A stretch of DNA of 64,000 bases. Origin: Dentipellis sp. KUC8613 (taxonomy: Eukaryota; Basidiomycota; Agaricomycetes; Russulales; Hericiaceae). The notes beneath the pieces are model-generated. The model worked only from the letters and a program-made list of their open reading frames with translations, made no database searches and was not told the origin of the DNA. Within the stretch, counting starts at the first letter, position 1. Every line of letters begins with the position of its first letter. Shown in pieces: positions 34,801-46,700 of the stretch. The DNA lies in contig NSJX01000013.1 in NCBI GenBank assembly GCA_002286715.1, positions 521,216 through 585,215 on the forward strand, read 5' to 3'. A program made the position numbers and the translations under genes.

Positions 34801-35104
34801 GGCCCGGCTCCCCGTGATATCGAAGAAGCTGTCCCAACCGGTGTATCCAAAAGCCAAGGTTATACTCGTGCTGAATCATGCGTTGCACTCTGCAGGTCGT
34901 TTGACTAGACGCGGAATGGCGTGCTGCATATGGGGGGCGAGGCTGGTGATTCCGGCAATTGCTTGTGTATCGTATGATGCGAAGTTCGTAGATTTTTTGG
35001 AATACATGCCTGGATCCACGAAGCAATGGCGTTGTAAGCTGGAAATGAGTGCAGTCAAAAAATTAGAGTGACAACGAGTTTGGTGGCTGTGGGCTCCGAA
35101 AGCC
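31868..35104. other. PDK1 promoter and 3.2-kb gene-poor stretch
   Basis: The first few hundred bases form the PDK1 promoter, CT-rich on the coding strand. From about 32200 to 35100 I find no supported gene. A short reading at 34085-34200 (LDEPRWTDVANFEAARPICDHC-like) and another at about 34290-34430 have plausible composition and could be remnants of a decayed gene, but no full model joins them. The stretch is bounded on the right by the inverted tRNA-like copy B. Confidence 0.45.
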
Positions 35105-35239
35105 AAAAAAAAAGTATCCGCGTCAGGCTCGAACCCAGGGGGTCATGAAACTTTAGCAAGCGCATATCATTGGCCGGTCGTTGAACCGGTCAGGGGCATC
35201 GCTAGGTGACCTGTGCTTCCGACTGAGCTAGACGGGAGC
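35105..35239 (-). ncRNA. tRNA-like structured element, copy B (inverted relative to copy A)
   Basis: On the minus strand this repeats copy A at roughly 85% identity by eye over about 130 bases, starting with the same GCTCCCGTCTAGCTCAGTCG and ending in a nine-T run (AAAAAAAAA at 35105-35113 on the plus strand). A-box and B-box are unchanged. The inner stem reads CCGG/CCGG where copy A has CTGG/CCAG, a compensatory T-A to C-G change. The outer stem TAGCGA/TTGCTA uses a G-U wobble where copy A has G-C. No target-site duplication is visible at either copy. Conservation of pairing with changed bases supports selection or recent activity at the RNA level. Confidence 0.7.
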
Positions 35240-35572
35240 TTGTTGTATTGATATGTAATTTGTATATAAAGCGTTGTTTTGTCCGTTATCTGGAAATGAG
35301 CGATCTACACGTGTGGCGCCGGCAGCTTTCCCCTCACTCCTCCATGGTGCATAGCTGCCGGGTATATTCAACCTTGCAGATTCTCCACACGATCGTCTGA
35401 TTCTCTCAGATATTGAACTCACGTACCCAAGACTAGTGGCGATCGCAGCATAGCAGTGAAGGGCAACGAACTTGAGAGCTGCCAACCATCGTTTACAGGA
35501 ACAAAACTGAGTGCGTATTCTGTGTTATATGTTCTAACTCAAGCGGATCTAAGTTTGCATGCATTACTAGGC

Positions 35573-37267
35573 ATGGCTGGTTTGCAGGTATCTGTCAATA
35601 GGCGATCCACGCGGTCTACTACGGCCGTGGACCAGCACTCCCGCATATCGCGTTTACCAGAAGAAATGCTAGCCCGCATATTCGAAGAGTCCGCCCCCAT
35701 CGTCTCCCCTGGCAGGTCCACCGACTTCCCCACAACTCTTATTCACATAACACATGTGTGTCGGCACTGGCGGCAGATAGCGCTCCGCTACCCGCGTATT
35801 TGGACACACATCCCATCCGTCTCGGCGCAGTGGAGGAATGTGTTCATTGCACGCTCCAGGGAACTGCCGCTATGCGTCTACATCAAGCTTACCGAGTCGA
35901 AGGACGTCCGGCCCCTGCACGATATGCCGGTGCACAGGCTGAAGGAGCTCACGATCCACCACGGCCGCAATCGCGTCATGGATCTCGAGAGTGGCCCCGA
36001 CGGCCAGCCTGCGCCTCTTTTGGAGGTTCTGGACATTTCGACGGCCCTATCCAACGCAGCGTTCGCGGGACAGCCGTTCGGTGGCCGTGTCCCCCGCTTG
36101 CGGGTGTTTTCAACGAAGAAGTTCCATCCGGAGTGGGCTTGGCTGCGCGGTCTCCGCACCATCACGCGTCTGACGGTCGATTGGCACGCCTTCCGCAACC
36201 GAATCCAGTTGTCTGAGCTCCTCGACGTCCTTGCTAGTTTTCCAGAGCTGACCGACCTGAACTTGGACTATGTTTTGCCTTCGATGAGGGCCCGGGCGCC
36301 TGATGATGGAGAAGAGGATGGCAGCCGCCATGTTACTTTCCCGCACCTTCAGACACTGCGTCTGGGTGGACATCCGGGCGAGCACTCCGCCTTCCTCTCC
36401 CATATCTCCCTGAACCCCTCTGCGAGAGTGCACATGGTGTATTATGTGCGGAATCAAACGGCCGCCGCAATTGTCGGAGGTGCTCTACAAGATCTCTTAC
36501 CCGGTTCTTCGATCGAAGGATCTCGGGTGATAGCCTTCCCCGGGTGCGAAGGACTGACTGCTGTCAAGGTCACCGTGGCAGAGACAATAGACGGCGATCG
36601 CGTCACCATAGGCTTCACAGAGGACAGACGAGGCCTCGAGGATACGGACCGCGAGGACCCTACTCATCACTTCAAACGTAGTTTCATCTTCATCTTTCAC
36701 CAGTTCTTCGACAACATTTTCAAAACGCTGTTGCAAGTTGCCTGCAGCGCTTTGGGCGAGTCAGGGCACGCGGGCGGCAGCCTTGACACGCAGTTGCTTA
36801 CATCCATCGACACGGTCGACCTCAGCTTCCAGCCATACTGTGCCTTCCGCCTCATCGTTCCTGATGTTTCCTTCTGGTGGATGTCAAGTCCGTGGATGGG
36901 CCTCGTGCGACTCACCCTCAGCGGACTGGTCATCAAAAAATTCGCGCGGGATTTTCTGTGGCACACTGTGCAGAGAGCTGGGACGCCCGCGAACGAGCTC
37001 TGCCTCCCCTTCTTGAAGAAACTGAAGCTCACCTTGTTTGACTTCGAGTTCCATGACACAAGTCTGGCTGGGATCGTTGGCGGGTTGAAATCCAGGCTCA
37101 ATGCGGGCCCGTCGTATGCGGTCTCCGTCGAGATACGCGAGTGCGGCGTGTCTGAGGAGCAGGTTGAGGAGCTGCGAGACGTGTTGAAGGACGATCTCGT
37201 ATGGGACGGGCTTCGGAAGATACCTCTGGCATTGGAAAAAAGCTCAGGAAATCATCCGCATTCTTGA
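35573..37267 (+). CDS. F-box protein
   Basis: This is a single-exon reading frame of 564 residues from the ATG at 35573. Residues about 22-75 form a basidiomycete-type F-box: ISRLPEEMLARIFEES, then THVCRHWRQIALRYPRIWTHI, with the Leu-Pro, Trp-Arg and Trp-Thr positions expected for Skp1 binding. The rest has degenerate leucine-rich segments (LTDLNLDY, LQTLRLGG, LVRLTLSG) that could form a substrate-binding surface. By family, it would recruit a target protein to an SCF ubiquitin ligase; the target is unknown. Such genes are numerous and quickly evolving in Agaricomycetes. The open frame is intact. An upstream in-frame extension to about 35456 has no ATG start. Confidence 0.85.
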   Translation: MAGLQVSVNRRSTRSTTAVDQHSRISRLPEEMLARIFEESAPIVSPGRSTDFPTTLIHITHVCRHWRQIALRYPRIWTHIPSVSAQWRNVFIARSRELPLCVYIKLTESKDVRPLHDMPVHRLKELTIHHGRNRVMDLESGPDGQPAPLLEVLDISTALSNAAFAGQPFGGRVPRLRVFSTKKFHPEWAWLRGLRTITRLTVDWHAFRNRIQLSELLDVLASFPELTDLNLDYVLPSMRARAPDDGEEDGSRHVTFPHLQTLRLGGHPGEHSAFLSHISLNPSARVHMVYYVRNQTAAAIVGGALQDLLPGSSIEGSRVIAFPGCEGLTAVKVTVAETIDGDRVTIGFTEDRRGLEDTDREDPTHHFKRSFIFIFHQFFDNIFKTLLQVACSALGESGHAGGSLDTQLLTSIDTVDLSFQPYCAFRLIVPDVSFWWMSSPWMGLVRLTLSGLVIKKFARDFLWHTVQRAGTPANELCLPFLKKLKLTLFDFEFHDTSLAGIVGGLKSRLNAGPSYAVSVEIRECGVSEEQVEELRDVLKDDLVWDGLRKIPLALEKSSGNHPHS

Positions 37268-37807
37268 TTCCAACTCTACTGATAACCATATACCCGCCTG
37301 CTACATATCATTTCACACGACCCTGTGCCGACACTGTATTTTTGCCTCCACTTTTGTTTTGGATGTCGTGAGTAGAGACTCAAGAGCAGGCAGTCTTCCT
37401 TGTGTATAATATCTAGCGTCACAACCAGGCCGTCTGCGTCTACGTTGAAAGGCGAGCAATCCGTTTCACTTGAATGATTTCTCGTACCTCGACATGCGGC
37501 TGCTCCACGACCGCGTTTTGTACCGTTTCGATGGATGTTTTTGTAAACGCGGTCCCTTAGCACACCCGTTCTTGTGCTTGTCAGATGGACTTGAAGTGAG
37601 CGTGGTGGTATTTGGATAGAATCTTGAGGGTGCATTTGAGCAGTACACATCATTGTCGGGCGTCGTTGTCTTCTGCAATCTGAAAGACGCGTGCCCAGAA
37701 AAGCCTGATAGATTGCAAAGAATAGTAGATCCACCAGACACCGTAAGATAATTTTACATTCGCCTCCTCCAAGACGCACACGGCAGTGACTAGTGACGGG
37801 GCAACCT
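37268..37807. other. Convergent intergenic region
   Basis: This is 540 bases between the 3' ends of the F-box and ILV6 genes. It is AT-rich compared with the flanking genes, with no supported gene. Confidence 0.4.
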
Positions 37808-39067
37808 CTAGCCAGGAGGCAACAGGCTCGCATCGACGATGATGTCTTCAGCAGTCACCTCGTCTTCCTCCGCGGACCTCGTAATCGGTGTCCGGGGCAT
37901 TGCCATGATACCTGCACACCACCATGAATATCGATATCCTTTACACTGTCTATACAATCGAAATGCTCACCAGTACGCGCCGACTCGATGATCCCGAATG
38001 GCTTCACGAGGCTCAAGAACGCCTCGACGCGGGTTGACTTGCCGCTCATCTCCACGATCACGCTGTTCTCGCTCACGTCAACGATGCGCGCGCCAAACTG
38101 GCTTGCGAGCACGCTAATCGAGTGCAGGTGCTGGTGCCGCAGGCGCAGCGCCTCGCTTGGGGTCAACGGCACCTGGCCCTGCGCGGGCGCGGCACCAGCC
38201 TCAGCGGGGTGCTCGAAGTTGCGCGCGAGGGTCATCTCGCGCTCAAGCTTCGAGTTATCGTGGTCTCCGGCGTCCGAAGAGTGCTTGGCGGGGGCGTGCG
38301 AGGGGTGAGGGTGGCGTCGAGGTTCGTGCGAGGGCCCGCCGACGAGCTGGTCCTCGAGGTACTCGGGGCCGAGGATGGAGACCTTGACGAGCGCGAGCTC
38401 GCGCTGAATGGTGCGGGTGTTCGTGTAGTCGAGCACGGCCCACACAGGAACCTGTTATGACGTCCAGTGATACAGATACTTCAGTCGCACGTCTGACGAA
38501 ACTGAGATAGGAGACGCACGAGATCCTCCAGTTGTCTCCGCGCCTGCTCGACAACACCGTCCTGGCCGTTCAGAACCAGACACATGCGACTCAGGTCGCG
38601 AATTTCGGTGCGGCACACGACGAGGGATTCGATGTTGAATCCCCTGCCAGCTAGGATTCCGGATACGCGGGATAGCACACCTGGCTCGTTCTGCACGAGA
38701 CAGTTCAACACATGCCTATTGCACAAACACACTATGGTCAGCACAGTTCCTCTGAGGCCCTGCAGATATGGCGCAGGTGTGGATGGACTGGAAAGACGTA
38801 CTTCTTGAACGGCTGCAAGCTCGGCGGCGGTGTGTTGTACAGAATGTTAGTGACAGCCTCCTCCGCAGTGCGCGAACGTGGAAGGTCCATCGCCGGGAGG
38901 GGTGGTGGCCGAACGCGCTGTGCACTTTTGTAGTCCAATGCGGACGTGGAGTCGTCGATGGGAGGGGGCGGCTTAGGGAGTGCATCGGACAGCGTGCGCG
39001 CCGTCGTAGACAACGAGCGCACGGTGCGCAGGTTGCGCAGCGCAGCGCGAGCGGGTGCGGCGAACAT
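37808..39067 (-). CDS. ILV6: Acetolactate synthase regulatory (small) subunit, mitochondrial
   Basis: This is the regulatory subunit of acetohydroxyacid synthase, the first shared step of valine, leucine and isoleucine synthesis; it confers feedback inhibition by valine. The N terminus (start 39067) is rich in Arg, Ala, Ser and Thr with almost no acid residues, a mitochondrial targeting sequence. After one splice comes the ACT domain: HVLNCLVQNEPGVLSRVSGI, then GRGFNIESLVV. The third exon begins VPVWAVLDYT and continues QRELALVKVSILGPEYLE. A low-complexity His/Pro insertion (about 38290-38330) is followed by the C-terminal domain blocks FGARIVDVSENSVIVEMSGK and VEAFLSLVKPFGIIESARTG. The last exon ends at the stop 37808-37810. 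The His/Pro-rich insertion between the two domains is typical of fungal Ilv6. Confidence 0.95.
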
Positions 39068-39427
39068 GGTGGTGAGCAGGGAGGATGCCCGACGGTGAAA
39101 GGAGAATATAGAGCCCGCTCGAGTCAGAGCCAGCGGAGAGGGGAAGCTATTGCTGCTTTCGGGCCTTTCGGCTTTTGCCCCGCGTCGGCTTTATTCTGCG
39201 CAAGCAAACGAGCCGCGACTCTGTTCCAGGTGATTCAAGGTACTGGTAAATCCAGAAGAACAGAACAGGCCGGCATTCGACATTCAATACTAAATTTGCT
39301 TGATCGTTCGACCTGCTGAGGCACAAAGGTACATACGTATACTAAAACACAGCGCGAGAGATTCCGATGCCGGTCGTGACAATCAATACCGCTATGGAGT
39401 ACGCCAATTGACTGACGAAAGCACGAT
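39068..39427. other. ILV6 promoter region
   Basis: This is 360 bases between the start of ILV6 and the 3' end of the dehydrogenase, both on the minus strand. No gene is seen. Confidence 0.4.
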
Positions 39428-40772
39428 CTAACTACTCGAATTTCCGAGTAATTCTGCCGTGATCCTCTCTGTCGTCTCCCACAGAGTCTTCGCGATGAGC
39501 GGGTCCTTTGATGCCGAGGTTGCAGGTCCTGCAATCTGTCCGTATGGTACGAGATATTTCCCTTTGTATTTATCGCGCTCCGCAGCGACCTGAGCACTTG
39601 TCGCAGCAAACAAGCTCGTCATGGCGCCTTGAAGCGGAGTCATGGCGAGTGTGGCGACGTATAGCTTGACATACCACGGCAAATCGGCCGCATATGCGGA
39701 TTCTGTGATACGAGACGGGTTGGATCAGTCGGACGGATTCATCATATGGGGCAGAAAGAATCTGACCTGTGGCTACCGCGCCTGGATGCAAGGATATGAC
39801 GGTGATAGACGCACCCTCTGCGTCGAGGCGTCGCTGTAGCTCCGCTGCAAAGAGCACGTTCATGAGTTTCGAGGTTCCTGGAGAAGCATCTTCATGATTA
39901 CGGAGGTCACAGCAAGGCGTCACAGGACTCACCGTATCGGCGTAATTTTGACTCTGTCGTGTTCTCCTTCCCAGGTGGCCCTTGCGGGTCGTTCAAATCT
40001 TCGAGACTGCCGAATTTCGTTGTCCCCGGCTGAAGGTACGAGCTTGAAGACACCTTGACATCGATCTTGGTCAGGAGATGCAATAACAAGACCCAGTTTG
40101 AAAGAAACTCACGGCAACTATCCTGACATCTGCATCTCGTCGCTTTGCCGTTTCCTTCAATAAAGGGAGTAATGTCTGTGTAAACACGAAATGGCCGAAT
40201 TGGCTGCCAGGTGGGAGGACATAAGACGTCATGTTATGAGCTCAGGTATGAACAAAGACTTACTTGACTGCAACGTTCAACTCGACCCCATCCTTTCCAA
40301 TAGTATAATCGGCCACCATCCTGGCCGCATTGTTGACTACCGGATAGTAAGCCTCCCGAACCATACTTTGTTTGACAGTAGCAGACTTACTCAGAATATC
40401 CAAGCGGTCCTCTCTAGCGAGAAATTCCTCCGCAGCTTTCTTTGCGGAGTGTACAGACGACAGGTCGAGTGGCAGCCATACCAGTCGCTGTTGTCTTTTC
40501 GACGAGGGTGACGTCTTCTCGATGCCCACTATAGCAGCTTTGGCTTTGGCTTCGCTTCGACAAGCCAGGTAGACCTTGGCGCCATGAAGTGCAAGCTGCT
40601 CGACTGTTTTCACACCGATACCTGCGCTGCAGAGAAAATGGTCATCTTGAATTAGGGTAAAATATCAAACGCGATGGACATACTTTGCACCAGTGACGAT
40701 CACGACTTTCCCCGTCAAATCCGGGATGTCGCGATCGGGATTATACGTCTGTTTTGAGAACAAGAAACCCAT
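39428..40772 (-). CDS. Short-chain dehydrogenase/reductase (retinol-dehydrogenase-like)
   Basis: This is an NAD(P)-dependent oxidoreductase of the classical SDR type. The start at 40772 (MGFLFSKQ) is followed by DLTGKVVIVTGA. The Rossmann glycine motif is completed across the first intron by the GIGVKTVEQLALHGA segment. Later blocks are ACRSEAKA, LPLDLSS, VNNAA (after a splice), RIVAVSSSSYL, and the catalytic YGTSK formed across a splice, then LHPGAVATG. The order and spacing fit the WWOX/retinol dehydrogenase-like branch common in basidiomycetes. The Ser of the catalytic triad is in VSSSS and the Tyr and Lys in YGTSK. The substrate is unknown. A TATA box lies just upstream on this strand. 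Confidence 0.88.
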
Positions 40773-41313
40773 AATGAAAAGGAAAGAGGAGAGTTGTTTC
40801 CGTGGCACTTGCCTGACCGATGACTGAGACTTCTTATATACCCCAAAGACAATATTGTTCAGTGAAATGGGTACCACAGTGCACCGTCTAGACGTCGTTG
40901 AGACGTCGACCCTGCAGCTTAGCAAGAAACAGCGGCCATATCACAGTAAACAGCGATCCAGGAGGTAGCATCTTGGCAGCTGCACGGCTCGAGTCGGCGA
41001 TAGCAGCGGCGTTATACAGTACGTTGAACGCAGGCACCATCGTTCTCAAGGGTGTGCAATTCAGTAGAACCTAAAAACGATTTGTAGGGTGGGTTGCGCC
41101 GTTGTGACCAGGCTCCGATTCTTCGGGATCGCTACCCTGGTACACATTCGAGTGACCACACAGGACGAAGTGCGTGCTTGAGGACATGGCTGGTTGATGG
41201 CCGGAGCAAACCAAACAACCGGCCTTCGGCAACGGCCGTCGGTGACCTTCACTCTAGCTTGTATTACCTGGCACATACGTTAGCACCCTTATAGCACCCT
41301 TATAGCATGGAAC
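40773..41313. other. Divergent promoter region of dehydrogenase and antiporter
   Basis: 541 bases lie between two divergent start codons. Just before the antiporter start is a tandem direct repeat of AGCACCCTTAT (41282-41303), followed by a partial third copy. No gene is seen. Confidence 0.45.
40833..40840 (-). promoter_or_regulatory. TATA box of the dehydrogenase gene
   Basis: Read on the minus strand, TATATAAG lies 61-68 bases upstream of the start codon at 40772. This is a consensus match only. Confidence 0.5.
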
Positions 41314-43578
41314 ATGGCTCTCGACCTACTTGAGGTAGGTGTTCTCCGCAATTGCCACGAATCTATATTATCTTATTGATTTTCTTGAAATCCAAGGTAA
41401 CTGCACCGGGATGGGCATACATCCTTTTAGGTGGCTTCGTCGTCGCTGTAAGTATTTAGCAAGCCCTTTTGGTGAGTCGTAGCTGCAATCTGACGAGTCA
41501 GTGCAATAGTTCAGTTTGGTCTCTCTACCCGTCAAGCAGAGTGTACGTGATAGATACCATCGTTGACCCACTGGAGCCCGGGCTAATCTGTCTGGTGCCA
41601 GCTCTATGTAAATGAGGTCGTCCTCGGGACGGGTTTTGGTATTCTCATGGGGCCCCACGTTGCTGGGATCTTTGACCCGCGCTCGTGGACAGACAACGTT
41701 AACGCCCTCACGCTCGAATTCATGCGCATCGTCCTCGCGACTGGTCTTTTTGCCATCGGCGTTGAGCTGCCTAAATCTTACATGGCAAAGGCCGCGAAAA
41801 GCCTGCTCATTATGGTCGTGCCGACGATGACCATCGGCTGGGTCATATCCGCAGGTGCGCTTCTTCTGCAGACTGTCGAATAAATCTGGATGTAATATTT
41901 ACGTATAGCATTCATCCACGTCCTCTTTCCGCAACTTAGCTACATCTCGGGACTAGCCATCTCGGCATGTCTGACACCGACCGACCCAGTCGTCTCTGCT
42001 GCCATCATCGGTAGGGGTTCACTAGTCATCCGGTCCCGCGTGCCGTGTTTCGGCTGATCATGGGTACCCAGGAGGCAAATTTGCGACAACCCACGTTCCA
42101 CAGGACCTCCGCCGCCTGCTCATCGCTGAGTCAGCCTCAAATGACGGCCTTGCGTACCCATTCCTGAGTATCTCCATCTACCTCACCGTCGAGGCCTCCC
42201 GGCGGGCCGCTATTGGCAAATGGTTCCTTGTTGGATGGTTATGCAAGTACCTCATTCATTGAACTTCCAGTTCTTGTGTTGATCCCCTGTCCCTTTCCCT
42301 CGACAGACCAAGTAATCCTTGGGGTAGTCCTCGGGGCACTCTTGGGTCTGTGCACTATACAAACCATCGAAAGTTCAGGGAAAATTGATGAAATATGTTA
42401 CAGGTTTCTCCTTCTCCCGCCTCATGCGCTTCGCGCATAAAAGAGGCTTCGTCGACCGCGAGTCATATGTCGCGCAGTACATTGCCCTTGCTATTTTCAC
42501 TATTGGTGTCACCAGCACACTCGGTAGCGACGACCTCCTCGCCGCTTTCGCAGCTGGTACATCCTCCTACGCATTGCCATATCGTACATATTTCTAATTC
42601 AGAGCCCTGCGGTCCAGGAAACGCCTTTTCTTGGGACGGGGACTTCAATTCCCAGATTGGAAACGACGTCTTCGCGTCTGTCGTCGACTTTGTACTCAAC
42701 TGCGCCTGCTTCATTTACATCGGCGCCTGGCTTCCCTTCGATCACTTCAACGTCCCCGCGCTCGGTCTCTCTCCACCACGCCTGATTGCCCTGCTCGTAC
42801 TCATTCTTACCCTCCGCCGCATCCCAGCGCTCCTCGTGCTCTATCGCTGGGTACCTGAGATCGACGGGTGGCGTGAGGCCCTGTTTGCAGGTCACTTTGG
42901 TAAGTGTGTCATGGGCATAGTTATGTGCACGCCTGATCAATTCTAACCATCATGAATTTATCGCCATCAGGCCCGGTACGTCTATTCGTTGTGGCGTCTA
43001 TATCTGCATTCACTAATGCGCAACCCGTCCTCATAGATGGGCGTCGGCGCCGTTTTCGTGTCAACGCTTGCCGTGTCGCGTCTCGGTACGCCTGCGGACC
43101 CGCCGCGCACGCAACAGGACATCCTCGCCACGACGCTGCAACCAATCGTCGCATTCGTCCTCCTTGGATCTATCATCGTTCGTGCGTGCTACTTGACTTA
43201 CCTTTCCGACGCATACGCGATCAGCTCATCGAGTCTATGACTGGATCCTTCACCCTTTCGAATACATCCACATTCATAAACGGCCTGTCGATATCCATGT
43301 TCACACTTGGCCACAAGATCCGCTCGCGCGCGGCGATATTGAGGAGCAACGGCGGTGCAGATGAGCCCGAGTGGATGCGAGGTGCAACAGCGCACAGGCA
43401 CTCCGTGACGCCGCCTCTACCGCATGCTGAGCAGGGAGACCGGGGCATCGAGCTCGTTCCTATGCCCGTAGGAACAATAGATCCCAAAGACGCGTGCGCT
43501 GACAATACAGAGCGCGATGTGGCAGATGAAGGGTTTTTTGTGGACCACGGGCTTGAGCATGTGAGTCCGAGGATCTAG
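41314..43578 (+). CDS. NHA1: Plasma-membrane Na+/H+ antiporter (Nha1 type, CPA1)
   Basis: This is a cation/proton antiporter that exports Na+ (and usually K+) in exchange for H+. The first exon encodes MALDLLE and splices to VTAPGWAYILLGGFVV, the standard Nha1 start. Small exons then give FSLVSLPVKQS and LYVNEVVLGTGFGILMGPH, followed by a run of hydrophobic segments. The ion-binding region is visible as ACLTPTDPVVSA and, after a splice, ESASNDGLAYPF; the ND pair is the conserved transport site. Later blocks are YIALAIFTIGVTSTLGSDDLLAAFAAG, FVLNCACFIYIGAWLPF, and GVGAVFVSTLA. The C-terminal cytosolic tail is short for the family (about 90 residues with an acidic end), whereas yeast Nha1 has hundreds of tail residues. 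The gene is divergent from the dehydrogenase. Confidence 0.93.
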
Positions 43579-43705
43579 ATTTAACTGGAGTGCATAAGCG
43601 AAATTTAGGAGGCCCGTCGAGCTTGGGGCTCAGGCGTTTCCGTTTTACCCTTTCAATAGATTACGAGACATTCTCCGTGCGCAATATACACAATTAATGT
43701 GAGAG

Positions 43706-46700
43706 CTATGATCTCGTACCCCGAGCATTTTCGAGGACAGTCCGTGCGAGCTGTACATACTCCAACGCGCTCGTCGGGTCGTCGCCCTCTGATTCGGTAA
43801 TCTTCTCCCAATGGGAGAGTGTGCCGTCGATGAGGGTGAGGGCCTCCTCTTCGCTATGCTCCTCGACCCATCGCACGTACTCGGTTTCTTGCCACCCATG
43901 CAGTTTATGCGGGAGATCGATAGGTGAGCGCACGAAGATATGATGTAAGACGATGAGAGGAGGGAGGCCTGCCGTGCGTTGTGGTAACGCAAGGGAGCTA
44001 TTGTCGAGGAATAGCAATGGCCTACAGAAATACAATAAGCGAATGACACGAGAGGGACGAAGATAGAACACACCGCATCGCCCGCAGCATTTTGTAGTCG
44101 TCACCCACAACATCCAGATTTCCACTTCGCTTGCTCTGCGGGTTCTCCAGGAGAAACGCGCCTAGCGCGAACTCGAGCTCCGTCATGTCTGTCGTCAGCT
44201 GCAACTTCCCGCTCTCATCGAGAGGCTTCACTATCGACACGTGCAGCACAAACGCTTTGATCACGTCCTTTGCGATGGCAATCGTCCTTCCGGCGCGTTC
44301 GGCGTCAGCGCCAGAAAACATAGATAGCAAATTATTTGTTACTTACCACTCACGACCAACCTCGCCCACACTGAACTTGCTCAGCACCTCGTTCTTCACA
44401 AACGTAAGCTTCTCCACAAGTTCCTTCACGTAATGACTCGACCCGCCCATCCCAGCCGACATCGGATCCACGGGCCTCGCAAAGTCGATCCGGTGCAGCC
44501 TCGCGACAATGGCACCCAGCTCGCGCTTGATCGCCGCCAGGAGCGGGTCCACAATCTTCGCAAACGCGTCCTGCATGTCCTTGATTCCAGGCTTCAGCAC
44601 GCCATACACGCTCTCGGGGTATTCCTCCTCCAGCTTCCGCAGCCGCGTCTCGCACTGGTACAGGAACGTCGCGAGCGCGGCGTTGAGCACCTGCTGGTTG
44701 CTCGCGACGGGGCCCTGGAGGCTGAGCGTGCCGCGGTCGCGCGCGACGAGCCCGTCGAGGCGGGTCATGAGCATCTCGAGGCTTGCTTTGGCGTGGTTGG
44801 CGACTGCGCGGACGAGCAGGGGGTCGAATTTCGCGGCGTCGAGCTCGTTGGCGATCGTGCGTGTCACGTTGACGGCGTCGGTTGAGCTCGGGGGTGTGCG
44901 CGTGCCGCCCTGGAAGGCTTGTCCGATGGACTCGTTGAACCTGTTCGATGTTCGGGAGAGGTAGAGGGCTTCAAAGCTCGAGAGAGCACGGAGGATTAGA
45001 ACAGTGTCAGGGCTGGAGGAGCGTTAGTGGACGCTAGGACGGTAGTGGGGAGAAGGGCGACCTTTGTTGTCGCTGGGTATAGACCGTCTCGGTGTATACT
45101 GAGATTTTGGAGAAAAACTCGTGGAAGAGACGAAGGAGACGAGGGTATCCTGAAGTCAGTGTTTGCTGCAAGAATGTGGAACCTTATGTCGATGTCGAAT
45201 CCATCAGCGATAAGACAAGCGAGGCGAACAGGAAGCCATACTTCTTGCTGCATCACGGGACTGTTTTTCTAGTGATCGACTCAATGAGGACCAAAATGTT
45301 GTGCTTGGCCTGTTTTCGAGTACCTGGGAACCTATGCAGCTTTATGAATATAAGTGAAGAAATCGAGTTACCTTCATTGCTTCATCCAAGAATGCGACCT
45401 GTGACACAGGGTCCTTCTTCAGCTTCAAGACCTTCTCGAGGGTGTACACCTGTCAAACAAGTAAGATCATGCGCCGAATATCGCCAAGGAATTCTTGCCT
45501 TGATGCAGACGCCAGTCATATCCTCAATCAAGGTATTCAACCGCGTCCATAGAGCATTGCTCCACTGAGGGGCGGTCAAATTGGTAGGCTCAGTGCGTAC
45601 GCGAGACTTGTAAGCAAGACTTTGCGTCGATGGCGCGTCTGAAAGACTACCCATGAATAGGATCGCCACTGCAAGGATGATAGCACAGCACCTTTCGAAA
45701 GCAGTTCCTTAGATATTCGTGAAACATCAAATGCGACTTTTATTCGACCCTCAACCGCCTCGGAAAGGTCGGCAACCAAGTTCTGAACTAGGTCAGGCAG
45801 TACCCGCAGGTTGTGTGCAGTCTGCAGTGACGATGCCAGCAACGATTGATTCTGCGCATTAGAGCGGTGTGAGCAGCAGACGTTCGAGAATCGGTGACAG
45901 ACGCACGGTCTCAGATAGGCCTGTCATGACCATGTTTTCCATGTCTGACGTTATGCGTGCACGAGCCGCATCGATGAAAGGCGTATGCTCCGAGATGGCT
46001 TGAATGGCCTGCAGTGGTATTCTGTCTTGAGACGTGTCTGCTGTTGCATCTGCTGGTGAATCAAGTGGTCGAGACGTGTCGTCCAGAAGATCCTCTACGG
46101 AGATATTGTGAATGTCAGCATCGAAACGAGCATAGCACAACGCACTGAGTTCAGCGACGCTCAAGGCTGCTTGTGCTAGTGTACGCTCCTTTTCTCCCTC
46201 GTACTCCAGGCCTGGTGTTGCACTTCGCCGTCCGTCTGCCACTGCGCCATTGACTTTCGCTGCTGGCTGTCCCTCTGTCGATCCCTCCCACTCGTCTCCA
46301 AGGTCCGCCATTTGCGCTTGCAAGCGTTTCGCGAGCAGCACGAAACGTGATGTACGCCGAAGCACATCTGAGACTTCCTGCAGGCGTTGCAAACGGCGTA
46401 CATTCACCTCCAGAGCTTGGTAAGGAGTGCGTATTTTCTGTCGCAGTCTGCGTAATGTGGGTCAGAGTTACGCACAGGAGATTGTTGCAGACGTACCGAT
46501 CGAGTGACGAATCCAAGTTGTCCAGGCCTCCCCGTACGGTGGTCAATGACCCTTGAATCTCAGTAACACCCGCTGCTTGGACGAGCAACCCTTCGTGATG
46601 AGTTGTGACCTGGGTTCATTCAGCTTGAACCCCATGCATCAATCAAGTAAATGTACGCGACGTACCACATTCTTAATCTGCTTCGACACGTCGTCGATCC

